Assembly: GCA_902552015.1 (NCBI GenBank)
Contig: CACDFH010000006.1
Span: 1-51,476, forward strand
Length of the DNA: 51,476 nucleotides
From: an uncultured marine group I thaumarchaeote
GTDB taxonomy: Archaea; Thermoproteota; Nitrososphaeria; Nitrososphaerales; Nitrosopumilaceae
Reading direction: 5' to 3'
Position numbers and translations under genes: made by a program. Below, in pieces: positions 28,201-35,304 of this stretch. The notes below the pieces were generated by a model, which saw only the letters and a list, made by a program, of their open reading frames with translations, was not told where the DNA came from and made no database searches. Positions within the stretch are counted from its first letter, which is position 1. Each line of letters begins with the position of its first letter.

Positions 28201-28773
28201 TTGGTCACAAAAAAACCTCTTGTTGGAATAATCATGGGTTCTAGCTCTGATAGTCGTATTATGCATGGCGCTGCTGAAATATTGGATTCATTTTCTATTC
28301 CTCACGAAGATCAAATAATTTCTGCACATAGAACACCTGAAAGACTAAACGAATATGCAAAACATGCTGAAAAAAGTAAATTCAAAGTAATTATTGCAGG
28401 TGCAGGGGGTGCTGCACATCTACCAGGTATGATTGCATCACATACCACAATTCCTGTAATAGGCGTTCCAATAATGGTGTATAATGATAAACAAATGAAA
28501 AAAACTGACAAAAACAAGTATTCTGCATTTGGTGGACTGGATTCTCTTTTGTCAATTTCAGAAATGCCTACTGGCTCTCCGGTTGTAGCTGTTGGGGTGA
28601 ATAAGGCTTCAAATGCAGGGATTTATGCGCTAAAAATTCTTGGAAATTCATATCCTGAAATTAAAACGAAATTGAAGAAACATAAATTTGATCAGTATAC
28701 TTCAGTTCTTAAAGAATCAGAAGAACTAAAAAAATTAGGTTTAACAAAATTTGTTAAAAAGAAATTTCGCTAA
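28201..28773 (+). CDS. purE: N5-CAIR mutase (PurE)
   Basis: PurE rearranges N5-CAIR to CAIR, the step after PurK. PLVGIIMGSSSDSRIMHGAA, PHEDQIISAHRTPERL and VIIAGAGGAAHLPGMIASHT are the diagnostic class I blocks; SALGG-like FGGLDSLLSISEMPTGSP follows. No ATG is in frame near the start. TTG 28201 places the first residue seven codons before GIIMGS, which fits the family; TTG 28162 would add 13 residues. The C-terminal ~35 residues are a lysine-rich extension beyond typical PurE. The convergent neighbour ilvA overlaps by four bases. Confidence 0.92.
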   Translation: MVTKKPLVGIIMGSSSDSRIMHGAAEILDSFSIPHEDQIISAHRTPERLNEYAKHAEKSKFKVIIAGAGGAAHLPGMIASHTTIPVIGVPIMVYNDKQMKKTDKNKYSAFGGLDSLLSISEMPTGSPVVAVGVNKASNAGIYALKILGNSYPEIKTKLKKHKFDQYTSVLKESEELKKLGLTKFVKKKFR

Positions 28774-29978
28774 GATATTACCTCAAATTTAATATCTTTT
28801 TCTTGTAGATGATTGATTAATTCGTTTGATTGATTTTGGTCCTCAGTTTCTAAACTAATTGTAACCCCTGCAGAACCTGCACTAACATCTGTACTCAGCC
28901 TATCATGAATCACTTCAACAATGTTCACATTAATTGAAGATATCTCGTCAACCAGTTCTTTCAATGCTCCTGGTTTATCTTTCAAAAGAACAGAAATTTT
29001 TAGCATTCTTCCCATTCCTGAAAGTCCTTTAGATACAATTTGTCCTAACAAATACATGTCAATATTACCTCCGCATAAAATCGGCACAACGGTTTTTCCT
29101 GATTCGGGTTTATGTTTTAAAATATATGCCAATGCAACGGCTCCTGCAGGTTCGACTACTGCTTTTGAGCGTTCCATCAAAAGAAACATTGCATTTATGA
29201 TGTCTTTATCATCCACTGTTACGATTTTATCAATTTTTTCACGAACTATATCGAAAGTTAATTTTCCAGGAGTTTTTACTGAAATTCCATCTGCAATTGT
29301 GGTATCTCCACTAACGGTTTCAAGCGAATTACTCTCCAATGATTTTTTCATTGCAGGGTATGCACTTGATTCAACACCGATTATTTTCACATGAGGGTGT
29401 TTCTCTTTAACTGCAGTTATTATTCCAGCTACCAATCCTCCGCCTCCTATAGGAACATAAATCTCATCAACATCGGGTAATTCTTCCATTATTTCTAAAC
29501 CAATTACCCCTTGACCTGCAATTACATTGTAATCATCAAAAGCATGTATTACCGTAGCATTTGTTTCAGCGGAGATTTTCTGAGCATGATCCCATGATTC
29601 ATCATATGTGGAACCTTCTAAGACTACTTTGGCACCATAGCTTTTGGTTGCAGCAACTTTTGCAGGAGATGCGGTTCTTGGCATGACAATAGTACATGGA
29701 ATATTTTCAATATTTGATGCAAATGCCACCCCTTGAGAATGATTTCCTGCAGATGCGGCAACTACTCCTTTACTTTTCTGTTCATCGGTTAGTGATTTGA
29801 TTTTGTAATATGCACCACGAATTTTGAATGAACCTGTCTTTTGTTCATATTCATTTTTCAAAAAAACTTTAGCACCACAAATTTTACTAAATGTTTCTGA
29901 AAATTCAAGACTCGTTTTTCTAATTATTTCACTTTGTGTTTCTTGCGCTTTCTTTACATCATCATATGTTATTGTCAT
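28770..29978 (-). CDS. ilvA: Threonine ammonia-lyase (threonine dehydratase)
   Basis: PLP enzyme deaminating threonine to 2-oxobutanoate for isoleucine synthesis; 402 residues from ATG 29978. The PLP lysine is Lys52 in KTGSFKIRGAYYKI; VVAASAGNHSQGVAFA and VPIGGGGLVAGIITAVKEK are standard. The C-terminal ~75 residues form an ACT domain (KISVLLKDKPGALKELVDEI), suggesting allosteric control by an amino acid. The open frame extends 16 codons further to 30026 but the family length favours 29978. A strong inverted repeat sits about 110 bases upstream. Confidence 0.92.
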   Translation of the reverse strand: MTITYDDVKKAQETQSEIIRKTSLEFSETFSKICGAKVFLKNEYEQKTGSFKIRGAYYKIKSLTDEQKSKGVVAASAGNHSQGVAFASNIENIPCTIVMPRTASPAKVAATKSYGAKVVLEGSTYDESWDHAQKISAETNATVIHAFDDYNVIAGQGVIGLEIMEELPDVDEIYVPIGGGGLVAGIITAVKEKHPHVKIIGVESSAYPAMKKSLESNSLETVSGDTTIADGISVKTPGKLTFDIVREKIDKIVTVDDKDIINAMFLLMERSKAVVEPAGAVALAYILKHKPESGKTVVPILCGGNIDMYLLGQIVSKGLSGMGRMLKISVLLKDKPGALKELVDEISSINVNIVEVIHDRLSTDVSAGSAGVTISLETEDQNQSNELINHLQEKDIKFEVIS

Positions 29979-30089
29979 GGAATTGTTGCACATTCCATAC
30001 ATAATTAATTGTTTGAAATGAAACATTTTTTCAAATTCATGCCTAATTTTTTCATAATCCCTAAATACATGCGATCAAGACGTTAATTA

Positions 30090-30142
30090 TTAGTCAAGAG
30101 GTACAACTCCCCAGGGCATTATGCCTTTGTACCCTTGATTAA
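30090..30142. repeat. Long inverted repeat / structured element upstream of ilvA
   Basis: Arms TTAGTCAAGAGGTACAA (30090-30106) and TTGTACCCTTGATTAA (30127-30142) are complementary over about 16 positions with one bulge and one mismatch. The 20-base interior holds a small hairpin, GGCA-TTA-TGCC (30115-30125), and a CCCC run. It lies between the minus-strand unknown gene (stop at 30147) and ilvA. It is GC-rich compared with flanking DNA. It could be a leader RNA, a 3' end structure or a small RNA; no tRNA or snoRNA signature fits. Confidence 0.5.
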
Positions 30143-30146
30143 GAAT

Positions 30147-30983
30147 TTATTCTAAAATAATATCTAATAATTTTGTAATATTTTGCTTGATTAACACTCT
30201 GTGTTTTTCATCAATGAGCGATGCATCTACCAAACCTTGTTTTGCACCTTCGTCTACATATTCCAAATCTATGTTGCACAAACATCCTTCCTCTCCATTG
30301 ACAAGCTTTTGTTCATCAATAAGAGCTGAAGTAGTTTGAAATATTTCTATCAATAAATTATCTAATTCTTTGAACAATTCGTTTTTTTGACCTTGTATAT
30401 CTACAACTTCAGGTTGCGAATCATCAATCATCTTTTTAATTTTATTAGATAATTCTTCATCATTATAAAATAATTCAAATAATTCTTGCTTTGGCATATC
30501 TTTAAATCCTAATTCATTTAGTTTTTCAATAATTAATCGATCACTTTCTTCTTCATACTTTGATTCCGAATTTCCACCGGCATCAATTAGTTCAGATAAC
30601 TTTTTTTGTAAATCTATTACTTTTTGGATAGGTTTGTAATATAACAAAACATGATATTGTAACGATGCATGTAATGATAAAATATAATTTCCAATCTTTA
30701 TTTCTGATTTTACAAATATACGTCTTAAATCCTCATCTGATGAATATGTAACTCCTTGAGAATTCCATTCTGGTAGGTTTGATTCAAATTTTCCAAAAAA
30801 TGTTTCTACATTCTTTACATCAAATGTCTCAACTTTTTTGGTAGTACTATCTCCTAACATTACATCACAAGATACATTTCTTGTTTCATGAACCATTCTT
30901 TTTAGAAATGAATTTTGAATATCTTCATTAATTTTATTTAATTCTAAAAAGAATTCATTATTTGTAGGATTACCTATTCTCAT
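30147..30983 (-). CDS. Hypothetical helical protein, 278 aa
   Basis: A 278-residue, largely helical acidic protein without a recognised family. The N-terminal half includes FFGKFESNLPEWNSQGVTYS and IFVKSEIKIGNYILSLHASL; the middle shows coiled-coil stretches (KVIDLQKKLSELIDAG, SKYEEESDRLIIEKLNELGF); near the C-terminus is GEEGCLCNIDLEY with a CxC. No signal peptide is seen. The methyltransferase-like gene at 31023 is divergent and starts 39 bases away. Confidence 0.7.
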   Translation of the reverse strand: MRIGNPTNNEFFLELNKINEDIQNSFLKRMVHETRNVSCDVMLGDSTTKKVETFDVKNVETFFGKFESNLPEWNSQGVTYSSDEDLRRIFVKSEIKIGNYILSLHASLQYHVLLYYKPIQKVIDLQKKLSELIDAGGNSESKYEEESDRLIIEKLNELGFKDMPKQELFELFYNDEELSNKIKKMIDDSQPEVVDIQGQKNELFKELDNLLIEIFQTTSALIDEQKLVNGEEGCLCNIDLEYVDEGAKQGLVDASLIDEKHRVLIKQNITKLLDIILE

Positions 30984-31022
30984 AGGATTTCTTTTAATTA
31001 CTTCCTTAAATTGTAATCATTT

Positions 31023-31841
31023 ATGGAAAAATATTCCAAGAATGTATGTGAATTAAAATACGAATTCGTAAAAACATACAAAGGAAATAGTCATACCACG
31101 GAAATTTTACCAAATATGCCTACCGATTCATTTCTCATAAATGAAAAACAACTTTCATTATTGCATAAATTCTTGGATGTCAATCCAATCTATTCCACCC
31201 ACATTTCTCAAAAAATTTCTGATGTAGAATATACGATTTCGGAGGGGGATCTTAACAACTATTGGATTGATAGTATCAAACATGATGCAAGTTATGCTCC
31301 GTTTTATCCAACATGGATGTTGTCAGCATGGGGCTTGGCTCTTGCAGCAAAAAACTTGGGGTTTGAAAAAATTATAGACATAGGGTCCGGAGATGGAAGA
31401 ATAGCTTATTGTGGAAAAGTATTGGGATTAGACACATCATCCATAGAAATTGATGAAAATTTAGTCAATTTACAAGAGAATCTGTCTGAAAAAACTAATG
31501 TCAGATTCAATCCCATATGTTCGGACGCTACCGTTTTTAATTTTGAGGATGTTGTATCGAAAAAAGCTATTTTTGTTATTGGAGGAGTTCCAGAAATTGG
31601 AGAAGTTTTGGCAAACTCAGTAATCAAAAACGTACTAGATATTCCAAACATTTCAGAGTCTTCTTTTGTATTGACAGGGAGTCATTCTCACCGTGAGTTT
31701 TCTAGAGATAAAACACATTCAGGATGGGGTCAAACAATCAAAAAATTCCAATTAAACGTGATATCTACAATTTCTTTACCTACGTATTGGACAATGGACC
31801 AAAAGTTTGAGACACCATATGTTTTTACGAAAAAAGGATAA
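31023..31841 (+). CDS. Class I SAM-dependent methyltransferase-like protein
   Basis: A 272-residue protein with a Rossmann-type methyltransferase core. Motif I is IIDIGSGDGRIAYCGKVLGL (residues 117-136), followed by IEIDENLVNLQENL (motif II acidic residue), and NPICSDATVFNFEDV and AIFVIGGVPEIGEVLANSVI. The first ~90 residues are a lineage-specific N-terminal part. The substrate is unknown. The adenylate cyclase gene follows after 22 bases on the same strand. Confidence 0.72.
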   Translation: MEKYSKNVCELKYEFVKTYKGNSHTTEILPNMPTDSFLINEKQLSLLHKFLDVNPIYSTHISQKISDVEYTISEGDLNNYWIDSIKHDASYAPFYPTWMLSAWGLALAAKNLGFEKIIDIGSGDGRIAYCGKVLGLDTSSIEIDENLVNLQENLSEKTNVRFNPICSDATVFNFEDVVSKKAIFVIGGVPEIGEVLANSVIKNVLDIPNISESSFVLTGSHSHREFSRDKTHSGWGQTIKKFQLNVISTISLPTYWTMDQKFETPYVFTKKG

Positions 31842-31863
31842 TACACAGTAATCTTTTATCAAT

Positions 31864-32682
31864 ATGATAATGGAAAATAATGAAAATCCTGAATCTTCTT
31901 CTAAAAGTACAGAACAAGTAGATTCTGCCAATACTGGAAACGTTGTAGACATGATGTTGGGAAAAAGCAAGGAAAAAGTAATAGATTCCGAAATAATGAT
32001 TCAAGAAACTCAAAAAAGAATTTGGAGTTCACTAAAAAAAGGGATAGAATATGATGCAACAGTAGATAGATCAGAAGCTTATCTTAGAAAACATGTACAT
32101 GAAAAACAATCTATGGTGGTAATGTATGTTGATTTAGTAGGATCTACAGACATCACATTGACATTGCCAGAAGAGAAGGTTGCAATTATAATTAGTTCAT
32201 TTGCTCAAGAAATGGCATTTGCAGTAAATCATCATGGAGGATTTGTTTTAAAATTTGTAGGTGATGCAGTAATTGGTTATTTTGTTCATCAAAGTTCGTT
32301 GATAGCTGCAGATAATGCAATAGGTGCAGCAAAATCCATGATTAAGATAATAGAAGAAGGTATTAACCCAATTTTGAATCAATACGATTATCCTGATTTA
32401 TTTGTAAAAATTGGAATAGATTTTGGAACCAACATGATTGTAAGATATGGATCTGATGCTGAAAAATCACATGTAGACTTGTTAGGACCTGCAATGAATA
32501 TTGCTGCAAAGATTCAAGGAAAAGCAAAACCTCAGGAAATCTTGATAGGCGAAGACGTGTATAATAGAATTCATCCATCATTACAAAAAGAATTCTCAAA
32601 AAAAGTATGGGAAGATGGCGAATGGAAATATCACAGTAGAGAAACTGGGGAATTATATCCGGTTTATTATCATTCAAACTAG
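31864..32682 (+). CDS. Class III adenylate cyclase-like protein
   Basis: A 272-residue soluble protein. The first ~80 residues are a charged helical region, then a class III nucleotidyl cyclase domain. Metal aspartates are in MYVDLVGSTDI (Asp90) and LKFVGDAVIGYF (Asp134). The base-selecting residues look adenylate-type: Lys130 before FVGD and Asp205 in HVDLLGPAMNIAAKI. In that segment Asn212 is present, but the position that is normally the transition-state arginine is Lys216. No transmembrane or recognised sensor domain is seen. Activity is likely but reduced or altered chemistry is possible. Confidence 0.8.
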   Translation: MIMENNENPESSSKSTEQVDSANTGNVVDMMLGKSKEKVIDSEIMIQETQKRIWSSLKKGIEYDATVDRSEAYLRKHVHEKQSMVVMYVDLVGSTDITLTLPEEKVAIIISSFAQEMAFAVNHHGGFVLKFVGDAVIGYFVHQSSLIAADNAIGAAKSMIKIIEEGINPILNQYDYPDLFVKIGIDFGTNMIVRYGSDAEKSHVDLLGPAMNIAAKIQGKAKPQEILIGEDVYNRIHPSLQKEFSKKVWEDGEWKYHSRETGELYPVYYHSN

Positions 32683-32846
32683 ATAGTGAATTTGTCAGGA
32701 CATTCTACATGTTCATAATGGTGTTCTGTGAATTGTTCATTAACTACATACATCACAATTTTGTGTAATTCGGTATCACGGATAATTTTTTCACATTTCA
32801 AGCAACGTTTCACTTTATCGTGGTGCATGAAACAATCCAAATTCAT
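32679..32846 (-). CDS. Zinc-binding microprotein (55 aa)
   Basis: A 55-codon minus-strand gene. It reads MNLDCFMHHDKVKRCLKCEK at the start and EHHYEHVECPDKFTI at the end, with CxxC plus several His and Cys residues in HH, EHHYEH and EC positions, a likely one-zinc fold. Its stop overlaps the cyclase stop by four bases in convergent order. The composition is much richer in Cys/His than chance frames around it. Function unknown. Confidence 0.6.
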   Translation of the reverse strand: MNLDCFMHHDKVKRCLKCEKIIRDTELHKIVMYVVNEQFTEHHYEHVECPDKFTI

Positions 32847-32961
32847 GATCGCTATAAGGATCTGCGATCAGAAGAATATGACTAAAAATTGACGTTTCTT
32901 CACAATCTGAGCACAACCCCCCTATACGAATGCTAAAATATTGTTCAGAAGTCCATATAGT

Positions 32962-33345
32962 ATGGATATGGGTTTCTTTAATCACCGAAAAACTCCGTTT
33001 AACTCAACAGAGATGAATCAGGGTCCCGAAGAGTCCGTTCGTTATCCACCTACAAGCACCCCACCTACAGGTGTTACAGGAATTAAAGACATACATGAGA
33101 AATTCAATAGGCGAAATGCATCATTGATGCCTAATCTTGAAGATTTCAATCAAATGTTTCGCCAATATGCAGACGGATTATTACATGCAAATGAATCAAT
33201 ATTTCCACCGGGCCATCCACTATACAATAGAGAAAAATCATTTTCACTTCTAAAAGAAGCAAATGATAAACTTCTCAAAGAGAATCTTGAATTAAAAAAA
33301 CAGTTAGAAAAATCAGGTAAGAAACCAGCAGAATCTAATTTTTAA
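32962..33345 (+). CDS. Hypothetical protein with C-terminal coiled coil, 127 aa
   Basis: From ATG 32962 (MDMGFFNHRKTPFN) the protein has a Pro/Thr-rich flexible region (YPPTSTPPTGVTGIKDIHEK), a conserved-looking core FNQMFRQYADGLLHANESIF with PPGHPLYNREKSFSL, and a C-terminal coiled coil (ANDKLLKENLELKKQLEKSG). A TTG seven codons upstream is also open. No family is recognised; the coiled coil suggests oligomerisation or partner binding. The last 11 bases overlap the convergent gene at 33335. Confidence 0.68.
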   Translation: MDMGFFNHRKTPFNSTEMNQGPEESVRYPPTSTPPTGVTGIKDIHEKFNRRNASLMPNLEDFNQMFRQYADGLLHANESIFPPGHPLYNREKSFSLLKEANDKLLKENLELKKQLEKSGKKPAESNF

Positions 33346-33514
33346 TGAATTTTCTATATTTTTCATAGATTTTATCTAAATTATTAATCTCTAATTCTGA
33401 AATTGTATCTTTTTCCAATATATTTTTCAAAATAAGACGCTCTGAGGTTTCAAGATAGTTTGATGCATCAGATTGAAGTATTTCATGAATCTTTTCTTTA
33501 GAATCTATAGTCAT
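33335..33514 (-). CDS. Hypothetical small protein, 59 aa
   Basis: From ATG 33514 a 59-residue helical protein (MTIDSKEKIHEILQSDASNY, ERLILKNILEKDTISELEIN, LDKIYEKYRKFIKN). It fills the gap between two plus-strand genes and overlaps the coiled-coil gene by 11 bases. The amphipathic pattern is protein-like, but there is no recognised family. An upstream TTG at 33520 would add two residues. Confidence 0.5.
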   Translation of the reverse strand: MTIDSKEKIHEILQSDASNYLETSERLILKNILEKDTISELEINNLDKIYEKYRKFIKN

Positions 33515-33556
33515 TTTCAAGGAATTGTATTTGACGTGCTTTATTAATTATAGATC

Positions 33557-33955
33557 ATGTCATCTATTATGAACAATCAATCGTGGTCCAAATTAGTATC
33601 ACAAAATAGAAAAAAATGTGAGAAAATCTTGTCTGTTTCCAATGACATACGTTATGCAGGCGTTTTCAATGAATTTGGGCGTACAATTTCTGGAAAAATA
33701 AGGCCAGGAATGAAGCCTATTTTTTCACCAGACGTAGTGCGACAAGAGTTTTTTGCAATTGCATCTATGATGCGATTAAGAGAGAAATCATCCAAAGTAT
33801 TAGGAGGAGTAGAATTTGTATCAATATCCCATAAAAAAATCAATATTGTATTATTTTATACAAAGGGCATGACGTATTATATCACATTCAATAAAACACT
33901 TGAATTAAGTTTAGAAGAGATAAAAAAAATAAAAAAAATAATTATTCAGGTGTAA
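33557..33955 (+). CDS. DUF6659-like thaumarchaeal protein, 132 aa
   Basis: A 132-residue protein resembling a family abundant in thaumarchaea: a helix (KKCEKILSVSNDIRYAGVFN), then FGRTISGKIRPGMKPIFSPD, RQEFFAIASMMRLREKSSKV and a C-terminal sheet (GGVEFVSISHKKINIVLFYT). The alternating helix-strand pattern recalls roadblock/profilin-like folds, which is an inference. Family membership is from memory of the motif RYAGVFNEFG. It overlaps the convergent VOC gene by 14 bases. Confidence 0.65.
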   Translation: MSSIMNNQSWSKLVSQNRKKCEKILSVSNDIRYAGVFNEFGRTISGKIRPGMKPIFSPDVVRQEFFAIASMMRLREKSSKVLGGVEFVSISHKKINIVLFYTKGMTYYITFNKTLELSLEEIKKIKKIIIQV

Positions 33956-34361
33956 ATCCTACATAACCTGAAGTTTGTTTATCTTTGTTTTCTGAAAAAT
34001 CTGGTTCAAACAATGATATTAGATATCCATCAGGATCTAAAATTACGGCATTTTTACCTGCTTGCCTTTCTTGAATGTCTCTGAAAATCTTAACATTTGC
34101 AGAGGATAATTCTTCCATCGCAGAAGATAAATCTCCTACTGTCAATCCAATTAAAATTCCATTTTCTTTAGATGAATCTGTATGAGATGTTGTTATTGAT
34201 GCAGGATGTAAACTCAATACTCCTCCCGATTGCTGTCCCAAATCTACCCAGTTACGCCTTTCATTTTTTATAGGCATGCCCAGAATTTCATGATAAAATT
34301 TAATGGATTTTTCCAAATCCTTTACTTCTAAAATTATATTTCCAATACGTTTGATATTCAT
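33942..34361 (-). CDS. VOC-superfamily (glyoxalase-like) protein
   Basis: A 139-residue single-unit VOC protein from ATG 34361. NIILEVKDLEKSIKFYHEIL is the classic first beta-alpha-beta unit, WVDLGQQSGGVLSLHPASI follows, and the second unit has GLTVGDLSSAMEELSSANVK and KNAVILDPDGYLISLFEPD, including the terminal metal-ligand-type Glu. The family covers glyoxalases, dioxygenases and resistance proteins; the substrate is not decidable. The reading frame extends to a TTG at 34376. Confidence 0.82.
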   Translation of the reverse strand: MNIKRIGNIILEVKDLEKSIKFYHEILGMPIKNERRNWVDLGQQSGGVLSLHPASITTSHTDSSKENGILIGLTVGDLSSAMEELSSANVKIFRDIQERQAGKNAVILDPDGYLISLFEPDFSENKDKQTSGYVGFTPE

Positions 34362-34393
34362 ATTCGTTGAATACAATAATGTGTTATAAGATT

Positions 34394-34615
34394 TTAGGGA
34401 TTTACTTCAACCATGGTTTCAGTTCGTTCGACGCCAGGGATTTTTTGTATCTCTGTGGTCACATCTTTAATTTCAGATAATTCTAGAACATCAATTACGG
34501 CAACTGCATCAAATTGACCGCTAACAGGAAATGATTCGTTAATTTTATTTATTTTTCTCAATCTAGCAGCTATAAGCTTTTTTGGAGATTTCACAAGTAT
34601 TACTGCTCTTACCAA
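34394..34615 (-). CDS. Stand-alone Lrp/AsnC effector (RAM) domain protein
   Basis: A 73-residue ferredoxin-like RAM domain as in the C-terminus of Lrp/AsnC regulators, without a DNA-binding helix-turn-helix. VRAVILVKSPKKLIAARLRK, SFPVSGQFDAVAVIDVLELS and IPGVERTETMVEV match the fold, with the ligand-site region SGQFDAV. The start is TTG 34615, overlapping the previous RAM gene by seven bases. Such single domains bind amino acids and may cap or modulate full-length regulators. Confidence 0.8.
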   Translation of the reverse strand: MVRAVILVKSPKKLIAARLRKINKINESFPVSGQFDAVAVIDVLELSEIKDVTTEIQKIPGVERTETMVEVNP

Positions 34616-34848
34616 CCCAAATCTACCTCCACTTCAATTAATGTTTCAGTGTTAACAATTTCTTTAACATTTTTTAAGTCAATTACAACATTGTTAATTT
34701 CATCTATCGATGAATTAAGAATTACAGAAATGTCTGCCCGTCCAGTTACAACCATAATATCTTTTGAAATCTTTCTTTTTTTGCGTAAGATTTGAACAAC
34801 TTTATCGACCATTCCAGGTTTTACAGTAATCATGCATAATGCTTTCAT
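34609..34848 (-). CDS. Stand-alone Lrp/AsnC effector (RAM) domain protein
   Basis: A 79-residue RAM-domain protein, MKALCMITVKPGMVDKVVQI, DIMVVTGRADISVILNSSID and VKEIVNTETLIEVEVD. It is only distantly similar in sequence to the downstream RAM protein but has the same fold pattern, so the pair looks like an old duplication. The two genes overlap and must be cotranscribed. No helix-turn-helix is present. Confidence 0.8.
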   Translation of the reverse strand: MKALCMITVKPGMVDKVVQILRKKRKISKDIMVVTGRADISVILNSSIDEINNVVIDLKNVKEIVNTETLIEVEVDLGW

Positions 34849-34882
34849 GTAATAGACATCATTCAGTATGTGAAAAGCATTT

Positions 34883-35107
34883 CTAATCAGAACTTGCTTC
34901 TTGAGAACGAGCCTCTTCTAAATATGCACGTCTTTCTTCAAGTTCACTTTCTTTATCTATGGATAAATCATCATCAACGATAACTATACCGGAATCCAAT
35001 GGTTCAGAATTTGCTTTCTTTTTTGTAGATTTTTTTGTAGTCTTTTTAGCTACTTTTTTTGTAGTCTTTTTAGCTACTTTTTTTGTTGTTTTTTTCTTTT
35101 CTGCCAA
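34883..35107 (-). CDS. Lysine-repeat protein with acidic tail, 74 aa
   Basis: A 74-residue two-part protein. Residues about 3-32 are KKVAKKTT-type repeats similar to histone H1/alanine-lysine tails, and the rest (GIVIVDDDLSIDKESELEER) is acidic. The DNA shows a perfect 24-base tandem duplication (35037-35084). The start is TTG 35107 since no ATG is in frame. Binding to nucleic acid is a reasonable guess from the basic tail; nothing more is known. Confidence 0.6.
   Translation of the reverse strand: MAEKKKTTKKVAKKTTKKVAKKTTKKSTKKKANSEPLDSGIVIVDDDLSIDKESELEERRAYLEEARSQEASSD
35037..35084 (-). repeat. Perfect 24-base tandem duplication in the lysine-repeat gene
   Basis: Bases 35037-35060 are repeated exactly at 35061-35084. 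Each copy encodes one eight-residue KKVAKKTT-type unit, so copy-number change keeps the reading frame. Confidence 0.85.
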
Positions 35108-35185
35108 GTGATTCGTAGAAAATCAGAATATCATCTTAATAAATATTCCATTAGCAGATTATAGAAAACACTAGAATTAGAATAA

Positions 35186-35259
35186 TGCCGAGGGGGTGAT
35201 TTGAACTCCCGACAGCCACGTCTTCAGCGTGGTGCTCTCCCAGGCTGAGCTACCTCGGC
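35186..35259 (-). tRNA. tRNA-Phe (GAA)
   Basis: A 74-base tRNA on the minus strand. The acceptor arms GCCGAGG and CCTCGGC pair perfectly with discriminator A. The D-arm GCTC/GAGC and the anticodon stem CCACG/CGTGG are complete, and the loop CTGAAGA gives anticodon GAA (Phe). The T-arm GGGAG/CACCC has four pairs and one A-A mismatch, with loop TTCAAAT. No intron is present and CCA is not encoded. Confidence 0.95.
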
Positions 35260-35304
35260 ATGAAAAACTTGCAAATTTATAGAAATTAAAGCGTTTAGTA
35301 TCTT

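Noticed and set aside
28114-28266. 51-codon N-terminal extension of PurK
   Set aside because: The extension is unlike PurK, includes random residues and would run over the divergent purE start region.
29979-30026. 16-codon N-terminal extension of threonine ammonia-lyase
   Set aside because: The family length and conserved N-terminus fit the ATG at 29978.
35186-35259. tRNA-Phe as an integration site
   Set aside because: No integrase gene, no repeat of the tRNA 3' end and no foreign-looking island next to it.
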